DNA of 64,000 bases, from NCBI RefSeq assembly GCF_021155775.2, contig NC_060234.1, forward strand, positions 24,608,026 to 24,672,025, read 5' to 3'. Below are positions 21,970-34,350 of this stretch, piece after piece (the stretch's first letter is position 1; every line of letters begins with the position of its first letter). The DNA comes from Neodiprion pinetum (lineage: Eukaryota > Arthropoda > Insecta > Hymenoptera > Diprionidae). Under the pieces are notes generated by a model. The model worked only from the letters and a program-made list of their open reading frames with translations, was not told where the DNA came from and did not search any database. Made by a program: the position numbers and the translations under genes.

Positions 21970-24900
21970 AAGGCCGTGAACGAAATAGGGTTACTAATTC
22001 CCAAATAACGAAGGGATTAATTGTTCGGCAAATTTCGCAAGAAGGGCGCGTTTGTTTTATCTTGACTCTTCTAAACGTCGTAACATAATTTGAACATCGT
22101 TCACCGTTTCAATATTTGACACTCCGACTTCTGGAGAATACAAATCTCGTATATGTATCGTGTACGCGTAGCGTTTTTAGGGTCTCAAGCATTGGCGTTG
22201 ATAATTTTTGATTAGATATTATCAGATTGAAACGTTTGGATACCGTTCAACAACCTCGGTTGATATTGCGATGTTGTTACTCAATTTTGACGAACTGTAA
22301 AACCGCGTGTTGAATTCATTTGTAAACATATTCCGGAGGATTTACAAAAGCGCGGAATGCAAACTGATTGATATTCGATGAAAAAGCCTGTACTACGAAA
22401 TGCGGATAGAATTGAACAGGTCTGTTTGAAATTCCCGTTTTCAGTAAATTCGTGTAACTTGAAATATTACTGATATTATAGAACTACGCGTAGGGCGAGT
22501 CGAGTCGTTTAATCGTGTCCATGGAATAATGGGTTCATTACAGGTTATAGCGGAGCATTGGTGAGGGTGAAAGTCAGGGTGGGTGATTTATCATTCGAAA
22601 GTGTTACGATGCGTTTGTCTTTTTTGGATACGGGAAATCCCGGGTGGGCTGTCGAGGGGTCGGCTGCAACAGACGCTACGTTTCGATAACCGTCTGACGA
22701 ATGGCGTGGATTTTTTTCAGATAACTTGAACTAGGTGTTCTTCGATGTAACCAGCGAATATGAATCACAACGGTCGATGGCCAGATGCCAGAAGCGTGAA
22801 AAAAATTGCTTTACTACCCCGAAAGAAGCGTTTTTAAATATTCATACTTGCGGTTTTACGTTTCATATCTCTTTTCCCGCCCGACCAACAACACTGCTCG
22901 CCTATTTCTATTCAAACGTAGATAGATATCCACATGGACCTTGCACGCGTACGACAGACATACTCTTATTCCAGAAGAGCGATTACTTGCATGCGATAAT
23001 TTATTACGCCTCCTCGGCAGACGTCATTCCGCCACGAGGAAAACTCCTCAGAAACGCTGAATGATGATCCGCTTGCGTTTCACGCGACTTCCCTTGCTCT
23101 GGTGCTTTCCAAGAGGTCATGATAGCATGACAGGCGGATCCGCATCTTTAGGCGCGATGCACGTTGCAAGACTGATGAACGACTGAAAGCAACATAACTG
23201 CCTGTGAAAATTGTGTCTCTCTTTTAATACCGCATGCTGTTGATCATAATTATGTCTCAAATCGTGTTCAAGACGTCCGGAAGTTGACGGCACGATACGG
23301 CCCACTGATCATAACGATAACGACGAATAATGAAATCGAATAAATGAATCGGCTCGTATTAGACTCTCGAGGAAGTGTTATCAACAATTTACAATTTCAT
23401 TCTTTAATTGTTGCACAAAAAAGTAAAAGAATTGTGAATTGTGTTTCTGAACATCTCTGAGTTCCCGTTGCATCTGGTTACAACTCTTGATTGCTATCGA
23501 TATTAGCTTCAAATATTAGAAATCAATTCTGTATGTCGTACCAAATATACACTTTGATGCGGTTTCCTTTCAGAGAGAATTACGGCCACGCACCGCATAA
23601 GCTAACGTGAAAAAGATAGTAGAAGAGAAATAAATCCCCTGCGGCAAGTTGAGAGTCTCCAGATAATGCTCGTGTATTCCATTCAGGCGGGTCTTCGTTT
23701 GTACCCTGCTAGACGTAACGCTACAACGACTTGTTATTTGATCGAGGACAAATCGAGATTAATAGCACTTCTTCACTGACAATGAGCAAAATTTCTGCGT
23801 CGCTGGGATTTTGCTTGAACGGACCGTTTCGTTGATAATTTTTAGCGTCTCGAGGAAGTTGAGCTATCGAGAAGTGCAATAATTAGGGATCAGCCGATGG
23901 AATATGGCCTGCCAATTACGAACGGTCACACAACGAATCACACCCGATCATCAATAAGTGGAAGAATATATTTCGACGCGATTAGCTAACTGTACTTGTT
24001 GCGACAGAGTGGTTGTATTTAAGTCTGAACGTGAGTGAGAATTCTATACTCGGATAATACAATCTGCAACTGACAAGGCTACCGAAGCTGAGAATCTGTC
24101 GACCGTCGATTCGACTGTGCCAGACAAGGTACGTCATCGGCAGCTTTCGTGTGGCTCAAGATCGTAATCAGGTTGAAACGTGAGTGTTTAAGTCCATCCG
24201 TCAAAGGCCTTCGGCGTGCGTACAGTTACACTTAACTTTCAGGATTTTGTGCTGTTTGGAAGTTGAAATAAGGAGAATCTGGCAAACAGATGGGGAGACG
24301 CAGAATTTATTCACGTTATAGATTTATAGGTCGTTGCGTACACCGCCGAAGCTTCTATAACGTCGAGATGAGGAAGTCGAATTGGTACGCGGAAAGTTTT
24401 CTGTGTTATTCTTTGACAAGCCCCAGCAGATAGGCGACTGAAACTACATTCTGTGTTGTGAAATATTCGAAATTTAGCTTCGGTGGCCAATCTACTGGCG
24501 TTTACCACCGAGTTTCACAAAAAATTTCTGGTATGTAACGCGTCGCCTGCGTCGTCGTTATCTGCATTTCCCAAGAATTATCCTCGCTTTGAAAGATACG
24601 TTTTTAATTGGAGAGGAGTAAAGACAGCTCGACTCGAGAAGCTGCGTCGTTGCTTCAGCAAGATCCGTTCAAGGAGCATTGCAGCTGCGGCGAGGCGTTT
24701 CGAGTTTCCGATGTCAAAAGGGAACCGATAACGACGCCTCGACGACGCCGAGCTCAGGACCCAGAGCTCGCGTCAGGAAACCATATTCGAGAACGGAAGC
24801 CCCCCAATGCTCGTCGTCTACTCAGCGTACGTCTTAACTGGACACCAGTCGCACGTTCGTTTCCAAAGCTGCAAACTAATTCAGTGGCTTATTTTTTTTT

Positions 24901-25620
24901 TTTTTTTTATCGTCGGACAGTTATTTTCTGAGAAAAGTTGTTTGCTAATCTTTAATTTATACAACCCAGGATCTGCGGTGATCTTAAAAATTTGAGAAAA
25001 ACGTTACGGAACTTTATCACCGTGTTCAAGAAATTTTGTCGCATTTTGGCATTTGTACTCAGTGCCATTTTCTAAACTCTATGATTTTTGGCGAAATCGG
25101 AATTGGTTAAGAATTTCTTAAATGTCTACAAAATTATGAATCTTGGGAATAACTTTGGACATAAAGGTGATCGTTTTTTTCCGTATAACTATCACCGTGT
25201 AGTTGCAGATGGCCAATGGATAATAACGAGTCTCGAAAAGTCTAAACCTTCGTTGGAATACAAATGGTTTTTGGTTGCCGGTGGTTTAGAAATGACGCTT
25301 ATACGAATAATAACGACAACATGACTGACAACGAATCATTATTTGTCTGTTTTATATTAAACCTTGGTTTGATTGAAGGTTGTGATGATTCCACGCTGTT
25401 AATTTCACAAGATAAATGTGTAATCCTGCGCATATTCGATTGTAACACAACATGCGAAACGTCGTAGGTATATTACGAGGACGGGCGAAAGGTGTATCAT
25501 CTTTGAATTAACACCTCGAAGAGATCAGAGCTTGACTAATCGAAAGAGCCGCACCGAGCGAAGGTGGCTTAAAACCTCCGATTCCTTTCAAATTCTCGGG
25601 AGGCAGGCATTTGTTGACTA
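21970..25620. other. Non-coding stretch
   Basis: Mixed to AT-rich sequence with a run of 17 T at 24892-24908. I see no supported gene, RNA gene or long repeat. Confidence 0.5.
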
Positions 25621-26240
25621 ATTAGCGGGGTAGAAGAGTGCGTCGCGAAGCGTCGACACGGGGTGTCGCGTGAGTCCGGTACCATTTTTCTGGGACAGAT
25701 ATCCCGGTAACAGACCCGTCCTTGGGCGCCGATTCCCCTCGCGCGACCGCGTGGCGTCCGTCTAGGTGTGCGTGAGACTCGCACGTACAAATACCCCGCC
25801 GGCAAAGCACCCTCGCGAACATTCGCCCCCATACCCCGAAAGCCCCGAACCCTCTAACCCCGTCCAACCTCGTAGGTGGGTGCGCCCCGCTGGCGCCTGA
25901 ATCATCCAGCCCGAGGCCGTCCGAGTGGGCGGCGGGTGGTGGGTCGGGGGTGGCTGACTGAGCCACGGTTTTCGTGGGTGGGCGAATGGCTCGGCGGTCG
26001 GGGGGCGGCGGAGTTCTGGGGGTGGAACGCCGGGAATGGGGGGGGGGAATTCGAGCGCGAGGCACCCACCCTACCCCAGCCCATTCCATTCCATCCCCCG
26101 TCGGGTTGAAGCAACCCGGGGCTTTCGAGGGTGAGTGGAAAGGGGCGGGTGGCGGGATGAGGAGGAGGAGGTGGAGGGGGGAAGTTGAGGGAGCGAACGG
26201 AGGGACAGAGACGGTAACGCGGTGTAAGGCTTCACTAATT
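25621..26240. other. GC-rich block with G-runs
   Basis: High GC with a 10-G run at 26038-26047, several GGGG runs on the + strand and GGAGGAGGAGG at about 26158-26170. Long overlapping open frames on both strands are compositional. The G-run density suggests quadruplex potential. Confidence 0.5.
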
Positions 26241-26406
26241 ATTTTTTGTCGGTCGTCCGACAGGGGTGCGCCTGCCGGGAGTGACTGAAATTAAATGAAT
26301 GAGTACCTACGCCTGGGGGGTGCGCCGCCCGCTATGCCAAGGAAAATTAGGGGGAGGAAGGGTGCATCCGTTATACAGGATTACGTGTATCTACGGAATT
26401 GTCACG

Positions 26407-26423
26407 TTTTTTTTTTTTTTTTT
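26407..26423 (+). repeat. Oligo-T run of 17
   Basis: A pure T run followed by GCCCAGG. This mimics a 3' splice site on the + strand, but no recognisable coding exon follows. Confidence 0.85.
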
Positions 26424-29400
26424 GCCCAGGTGGAGAGCTAGATTGTTGGGATTAGCTACGACAGTGGTAAGTCACTACGAACAACCATTGTTCACTTTCT
26501 TCTGCACTAGGTACAAAGGAAATATTCTTACGGTCCCTGAAACACACCCTAATCTCGTGCCGAAAACGTGGGTGTGGATATTAGCTTATTGTTTTCACAA
26601 ATCGAATTTAAGATCTGTTCCCATTTCAAATTCTGCTCTCTTCTTTTTTTTATCCAACAATTAATCACGTCTGAAAGTGTATTTAAAGAAATTCACGAAG
26701 CATCATTTTATGACCCATGTTTACAGTCTTTACTGACATATTACTCACTGTTAACTCCAGCCTCAATGCCACACTACACCATTTGAGAACCTTCCGAGTA
26801 GCTCTGCGTTGCGGGACAGTTACTGTTGAATCATTTGCAATTACTCGGACAAAGAAGAAAAATATATTGCTACAGGTCTACAAAATGTGCCTAGATGACA
26901 GTGGTTTAAGAAAAGTCGATTCGGGATTTCTACCCAGCCGTAAGCAACGGAATCATCTGCACTTAAATACGGTTTTATAACCGGTATATATACTGATTGC
27001 ATAGTCCCGAGATTTGTTTGTTCGATTTCCAGTGCTCGACCCTTATTTGCAAATGGAAACTTGAAGAGTATTTTGATATTTCATTGTATTTGCATCAGTC
27101 GCTTAACGGATCATTGATCAGGAATTATCAATGGGGATGTATTCCTGCCTGCGTGAATGGAATGCTGGTTATTTCAAAAGGTTTATCGATTATCTAACTA
27201 ATATTTTAGATCAACACTTGTTACTTGATTATTTGGCGAAGTGATTGTAACAAAATCTCCGTACAGGGCCAACTCTGATTGAGATTGACCTAATTCCCAA
27301 ATTTTCTACCCTGTCATGGTGTGTTTGTCTCGTGCTATTATATTTCATTTAAAGCGTCTCTCGTCGCAGGCCTGTAAGCACCCTCCTGAATGGATACAAA
27401 AGCGATATTTTAAGAAGCCTGAATACTTGTTTTGATAGAACGCCAGAAAGAAACGGAGATAAATAAAAATAAAAACTTGCAGCTACCTTGCTTTACACCA
27501 AATGTGGCCACTTTGAAAATCCCCTCGTATACTTCAAGCCTCTGACGCATGTAATGGTCCCCTTAAATAGACAAATGAATATGGGATATGCTCTCTCGTA
27601 CGTAGAAGCAAGTGCTTTTATGCGTACGTGTAACATCTACGATGTGAATTACGAAGCGTTTCGCCTCTCGACGCTGGCAGAGGCACCTTGCTCGGAGTTT
27701 GGAGTAGAAATTGAGTTATTGGTATCGGCTGTTAGAGGATATTCAAATACGCTTTCTGGGAGCAGTGCCAGTCTACCATCTTGGGCGGATACCGTACATT
27801 TCGAAGACGGTTCGAAGAGGTACCTCGACGTCCTTCCGTCCTTCCTACGTACAGCGTCATCGCAATTCACGTGCGTTTTTAACAGTGATTAACACCGCCA
27901 ATTCAACGTACGACTCGTTTGACGCGGCAGCTTAACAAACCTCTGTATGCAACACGTGCGTCACTTCGTCGTGCGTTTTGCTCTTCAACAAAATCAACCG
28001 AGCGCGCATCTTAAGCACCCCAGGCTTTGCAACGCCTCTGCTGACTCCGGGTAAAGGGATCGAGGGACGGAGGGTAGGAAAAAATCGGGGTAAATGACGG
28101 GAGATAACGAGGGGTCGAGGCTGCTATTTCTACGCAGATCCGAGGTCGTACCGAGTCCTCGGTCCGGCTTTCCGCTGCATTATCGCCTCCGCTGGTTCAT
28201 GTCTCGCTTCGAGCGCGCCTCGAATAGCTTGACAAAAAGTTGTTCGAGGTGAATTTCGCCAGCATGGTAAGTCGCTCAATGAAACTGGTAGAATTGTCAC
28301 TGCGGGAGATTGGGTCAACAAAAGTTTAAAACGCTCGCTATTTACTCGCTTCGCTTGTTGCGCGCGTCAAGAATTACGACTTTGATACCGCTTCACGTGT
28401 TGTGTGGTGAAAAATCGAAGTATATTCACACTCTGAATCAATTTCAGTAACATTGTTCGAAAATTTATTCCAGTATAAAATTTTTGTATTGTCAAACCTG
28501 ATCGATGATACAACGTCATCGTTGCACTGTTCGATAGTCACGAAAATCGAATCGAAGTATCAGAAACCGATTACATATGTGAATAAAAAAAGTAGGTCAA
28601 TTTTCAGATTCGAAGATTATACAAAGATTTTTATTAGTATGTTGAGATTGTATAATATGTTGAAATTTGGTGTGTCAAATTAGTGGTCGGTTGAACAATT
28701 ATTACCTATTTATCACTCAGACCTGTCACCTTAGCGCTTCGATACTCATGGTATCAGAATTGTTACAAACTTCTTTGAACTTTTCCAGGTCTTCCGACCA
28801 AAAGTACATTTTTTTTTTATTACGCCAACAAATATCGTATTGAATGAGAAACTCCTGGATGATTGTACGGTTATTTAGATCATAAAAGCGAAGTTCAGAA
28901 TGCCTTGAATATACGAGAAACACTGCGCAGCTATTATGCATAGTTGAGCTATCGTTAAAAAAATATCGATGTTACGTACTTGCAAATTTCAGATTCCTAG
29001 TTAAATTCCTTGACTTTTTGCAAATTCTTTGAAAGCAAATTGTAAATCAATGGAATTCAAATGACTGAAATATTCCTTGAAACAAAAAGGAATCAACGGA
29101 AATAGCTGAAATCATTGGAAATAATCGCGAGTCACTTGAAATCAGGGCACGACAATGCTGATGAAATATAAGTCTTTTAATAAATGGAAGATTCAGATTT
29201 GACTTCACGAAAATTCTACCGACTTTTCTATATCATCTGCTTTTGTTGCTTGTCAGTTTACTCAGTGATTGCAATTGTTTTTCAACTCTAGGTAATTTTC
29301 AGCGATTTGTTGCGATTACCTGTGATTCTACCCAATCCAAAAACCGTTGAAAATCAATAAAAACTATTTGACAGGTAAAAAGTAAATAAAAACTGTCAAA

Positions 29401-29780
29401 AAATCAATGTTAATGAATCGTAACCGATCATTTGATTTCCGAATGTCTAATTACTGTCACAAATGAAATACGATAACCGTATAACCGTAATTTCCGATTG
29501 GAATACTTGCATGCGACTACTCCATCGGGATTTCGGCAAGCAATTGTTGGTTTTCGCCGTGTATCTTGCGGCACCTAACACGTCCACTGCACGTGGCCGT
29601 TTTTCCAATTGCCAACGAATGTCCCGGCGTGAGTAACGCGACGAGAGGAAGGGATTGAGACCCGTGAGAAACTTGTAAGACATGAGATGCGATACGGCGA
29701 CATTCGCATAACGAACCCGTGGCAAGTCCCCTTGAAGATAGAACTTATAATAGCGGGACGTTTATACGAAGGCCCCGGTA
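26424..29780. other. AT-rich non-coding stretch
   Basis: No supported gene. The 134-codon open frame at 27488-27892 lacks similarity that I recognise. The only structured item is the short dispersed repeat at 29090-29142. Confidence 0.5.
29090..29142 (+). repeat. Short dispersed repeat, copy 2
   Basis: This is the + strand partner of the 5617-5669 segment, with the same two identical cores of 17 and 16 bp separated by a short variable stretch. The flanks at about 28980-29090 contain repeated TTGAAA and CTGAAAT words, which suggests that internally repetitive sequence surrounds the conserved core. Confidence 0.6.
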
Positions 29781-30370
29781 AGAGGCGCTGTAAAATTATA
29801 TCAGCGAGCACACACACGTTCCACCCTTGGTCTCCGCGTCGCACCGGGAGTTTTGGGTCGCGCAGGGGTGAAAGTCGGGTGAAGTTGGATCGGCCGGGTT
29901 GGAACTAGCCGACGCGGGTCGGGCGTGACTGGGGATAAACGCAATGTATCTCCGCGCCTACGCAAATAGAAGCGAGGTGCCACATGGCGAATAAGGGTAT
30001 ATCCTTCCGCCGGGAAATAGAGAGAGGGAGGAAAACGGGGGGGGCTGCGTATGTTTTGAAACACAGGCGCAGAGAGGATACGGTGGCGCCCCTAAGCGTA
30101 TTCATAGAATTGGGGTAGGATTGCGGGAATTAAATTCGCCTGATTATTGTTAGCGTGCGAGTGAAGATGCCTCTTTTGGGGCGAGTCGACGTGTTATTAA
30201 GAGATTAATGTCACCGATACACACTTCGGCCTTTCAACGTTTGGCACGGCCGTCGCTGATTTTCACCGGGCGTATTCGCGTCTCGCTAAAAGTGTACGCA
30301 CCCCGGTTCGCTGTGGCCCCGATTTTTCCCCGTACTCAAACTCACGCTTCGGCATTGAGGCTCTATTGCG
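29781..30370. other. Moderately GC-rich block
   Basis: CpG-rich sequence with purine-rich stretches (GAGAGAGGGAGG at about 30020) flanked by AT-rich DNA. It could be regulatory; no gene was recognised. Confidence 0.35.
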
Positions 30371-32150
30371 AATAGAGACTGAACGAGACGCTGAATTGCC
30401 GCTGCTGATCCTTCGGCAAGCGAATAGTACAGCGGAGCAGGATGAAGCAGCGGATGATTTACGGTCTGTGGACTTATTTTATTACTTTTTCTTCTTCGTA
30501 CCGACGTTAGGCATGGGACTATTTATCGGGATTCTTCAATTTTTAGCGTTCGAATTTACTTCAGAGGTGGAACGCACTTGGACATTGAAAATTACAGGAG
30601 GTGAAGCCTTTTTTCCTTCTTGCCTTTTCGGAAGTACGTTAAGTCTATCAAATGGATTTTGATGAAATTTCGTATAGGGTTTTATTTTGGGTCGGTTATC
30701 CGTCATAGAAATCACATTTTTCATACTTTACTTATTTATAACAATTGCAAAATCGATCTTTTTGTACAAGAAGCGATTAATTTATGTGTATTAACTATGC
30801 TGAAGTCTCAAAAGTTCATAAGTACGACTTGTACTGCTTTACTTGCAAAAAAAAAAAAAAAAACAATATGAAACGAAGTGGCTCTCTCTGAGTGCCACTG
30901 CCCTGCAAAGGGTTTAGCGGTCAAGTCACTGAAATTCCAAACTATTCTGACCGTATCAACAACATCCACATAAATTTTCAGTTATAAAAGTTTTGATGAT
31001 GTAACAATATTTGACTTCGGAAATAGATCTGACGTTAGATTCTAACACGTTTATTGAAATTCTTTTTACATCAATAATTTGCACAAATAACTGTCATATA
31101 ATTTGATAGTTGTTCATCATATTGCTGCAAATTGAAATGCAAATTCGGTTCTTCCTACTATTTACTGAGTGGTGGCTGTGGAATTATTTCAAATTCACAT
31201 GAAAAATGTGACAAATTGGAAGGCAAAGCGTTTACACAATCGGTCTAGAATCCTTACAGTTAGCTTAACGAATTATGAGCTCGTACAATTTGTAGAGAAT
31301 TTATTTCACAAACAAAGTCAGCATGATTTCATCAAAACTGAACACGCGACATGTATGTATGTGAAACTTAAGAAATGGTATAGCAATGTGATATTTTTAA
31401 AGTTATGGAGAATGCGTTTTATTTCGGTTAAAATGATCAATATGTTTCCGGATTTGCTTAAAAGTTAATGTTTCAATTTTCAACGATTCCAGATAATCTT
31501 CGACAGCCTTCCTTTTTGAATTTTCTGAAAACGTTCTTCACCCATTACTCACAATCCTTTTATAATCGTAGTACGATTTCATCTTAACGAGAAACTATTC
31601 GCATAGAATTAGCGAGGATTAGGAAAAGGAGGATTTGAAAAGAAGTATTACCATAGAAATCGATACTCGAATCGAAATGAGTTTTTCATTCTGTTGACAT
31701 CGACTGAAATGTGTCATACCTGTAACGGTTGAGTATGTCATTGTCACGTGGTTAATTATCTGCGATGCTTTTTACCCGGCCACGAGTACGGGCTTTGTTC
31801 CCGATCAGCGGATCCAAGGCAATACGTAACCATGCTGATTACAATTGTTGGCAGATTGACAAAAGCGGAGATTTATTGTTTCTTGTTTACGTATTTCGTT
31901 GTTATACCCTCGCGTTCTTGGCTCGTCCGCTTTCCAACGTATCCACGGATTTAATGAAAACCAAAAGAATTTTCGCCACCGTCCCTGCAGTGTATTCAGG
32001 ACTCGCGGAACTCAATTACTTACTTGGCTACCTCGTGTTCCCCGTAACCGATTGCTCGCTAAATGCCAAACGTGGGTCGCGAGCACGCGTGATATGTGAA
32101 TTCTGGGATAACCCCATCGCCGTATCAGACGACGTCGTCCTCGAGGTGCT
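30371..32150. other. AT-rich non-coding stretch
   Basis: Contains a run of 17 A at 30847-30863. No supported gene; the 149-codon open frame at 31765-32214 is not recognisable as any family. Confidence 0.5.
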
Positions 32151-32237
32151 CTGCGTCCTCGCACCCCCGGCAGTAAACCAGGGGAGAAGATATTTGCTCG
32201 GGGTGATGGTATAAGACGGTGACGCGCGCTCTCTGCT

Positions 32238-32270
32238 CGTTCGTTCGTTCCTTCGTTCGTTCGTTTGTCC
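32238..32270 (+). repeat. TTCG tetranucleotide repeat
   Basis: An imperfect CGTT array of about eight units, at the left edge of a GC-rich, purine-rich block (32270-32530). Confidence 0.85.
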
Positions 32271-33260
32271 GTCAGGAAGCGGAACGAGCAGGGAACGAGC
32301 GAAGGAGGGCCAAGGCTTGGCGAAACCAGGGCGGAGAACTCGGGGGGTGGAGGATGGAACTGGGTGAAACGGGCTCAATCCGAGGGGCTGAGGATACGAC
32401 GGAGAAAAAGAACCGGAGGGAGAGCAAGGGCGGAAACCGAGGGAAACTACGGAGACGACGACGCTGGGGTGAGGAGGAAAGGCTTCGGAGTAGCCAGGGG
32501 CCGACCGGCAGGGCCGTCATGTAATTGCAGTCTCAACATTCTTGGGTGTGATCGTCCAATTATTATTATTTCGTCAGAACTGAGACATTTTCAAAGAACA
32601 TTTTGCATCTCCTCTTTCTTCCGATTCTCCGAAATGTATTATTCTTTAACGTTCAAGTTAGAAGAATCGAAGCATAGTTCGTTTTCTCCTACATCGAGAA
32701 ATAGGTAACCCTAACCACATATTTAAAGTGAAAAGTATCGACAATATGAACAAAAAAAAAAAAAGTATCAATCTTTACGAAACAATTCCCTCCGACGTGT
32801 TACCGCATTTGGAAAGTTTAAAAAAATTTTCGCGACCATCGCTCGAGGAGAGATTATTTCTTTTTCACGAGGAGAGGTTCTTTGACGAAAATATATACGG
32901 GGGTGGAAGTATACGGTATGGCGGTAATATTTCGTACCCAAGGCTTTTCAAGCAAAGAAATTTAGCGTGTCGGTATGCCTTTTGGATACGAAATTTGGAA
33001 TTTCGTCGCGCTATGCGTCCCTGCGAGGCGGCGTAAGGTGCCTTGGCGGTCCGGGGGAGGAGGGCAGGAAGGGGGTGAGTTACCGAGGACGTGCAGGATT
33101 CGACCCTTCGCTCCTTCCATTCCTCGCCTCACCCTTTCCCCGCCCTCATATTCCCTCTCGCCCGACGCAAGGTCCTTTCCTATATACGCGACAGACACAT
33201 TACCTAGTGTATTACGCCGCTTCCAGACCGGGTCAGGCAGGCGCCCAAGCTGAATTTTAC
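32271..33260. other. Two purine/GC-rich blocks separated by AT-rich DNA
   Basis: A GGAGA/CGGAG-rich patch at about 32280-32520 and a second GC-rich patch at about 33010-33250 flank a plain AT-rich segment. Open frames on both strands appear compositional. Confidence 0.4.
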
Positions 33261-33922
33261 ATCGCAAGGGATGTCACGAAATTGACGGAGGACTCACGCA
33301 GAAGCTCAGGTTACACTGCAGAGTCGAAAGATTCCAAACACGGCTATAACCGTGTCTCTGAAAATTCACACGCAATTCCGGTCTGATACAGAATTGCGAA
33401 AGGATAAGGAAGAGGAGATGAAAATTAGTCACTGTCCGCACGGTCAGCTTTATTGTTAGACAATTATAAAATATCTCTCCACGGATTCTTGTGGATACTT
33501 TTTTGCCTTACAAGACGCAGCGAACGCAGCTCCGCTTTTGCGACAGTTTTACACCGTGAGAAAAATTTCTGTTCGTACTTCCGTAGATTCCGAATTTGTG
33601 TCAATCTACGGTTAAGCACTGCAAGTTGGATCACCAGGTTTAAAATCCTGAATCATCCCAATTTACCTGATAATTCCAGATATCCTACTCTCCCCTAACA
33701 CCGTCTAACGCCAAGTTTTCGAATTGACCTCAAAAATACATCAACAGCAGTCCAAACCGGTCTATTTCAACTATTCCACGAGCAAATCGCTAAACTGCTG
33801 ACCACGGTACAGGTGCCCTGCGGAATATCCTAGTTACCTTTAACCCGCGGAGGGATCGATTTTAATCGCATATGGGTACCGATTAATAATAAAGGTATAT
33901 TCACAGCGTTCGCAGAGGTCTG

Positions 33923-33949
33923 CAGCAGCAGAAGCAGCAGCAGCAGCAG
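33923..33949 (+). repeat. CAG trinucleotide repeat
   Basis: Nine triplets with one AAG interruption. In one + frame it reads LQQQKQQQQQ and is followed about 20 bp later by a GGTAGGT donor-like sequence, so a small polyglutamine exon is conceivable. The upstream acceptor is weak. Confidence 0.85.
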
Positions 33950-33959
33950 TGCCCTGTCA

Positions 33960-34350
33960 GTTCCCATCACGGTAGGTATAACCCGAGCACCGTGTTTGCT
34001 AGGACTCCGGTTCCCTCCCCCCTCGGCTCGCCGCGAACCCCAACACAGACGCGGACGACTGTTCGCCTAAACGCATCGCCGCCACACCGCTGCCCGAGTG
34101 AGTGCGGAGGGAACGCGGGGGGTTGACAGCAAATCGATTGAACGGTATAATTTATACCACCCCCTAGCTCTGAATAGTCACCAACGAGTATCACCCGCCC
34201 GTTTCCGCACCCCTAGCGCAAAGCCTCCTCGAAACCCGGCAGTGGGAACTACGGGGGGCCCCGTGTAGGTGATTCCGCACGGTGTCGAGTGTGCGTTGCG
34301 GGGGCCGCAACTGGGTGCGGCCCCTCTTCAACGACATGCGGGGACCGTAT
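33960..34350. other. GC-rich block with a short dyad
   Basis: GC-rich sequence containing a perfect dyad GGTATAA-T-TTATACC at 34144-34158. Its role, if any, is unknown. No gene was recognised. Confidence 0.35.

Noticed and set aside
27488..27892. 134-codon plus-strand frame
   Set aside because: No recognised domain, no supporting promoter or splice signals, and its length is possible by chance in 64 kb.
31765..32214. 149-codon plus-strand frame
   Set aside because: No recognised family; it runs into a GC-rich patch that extends frames by composition.
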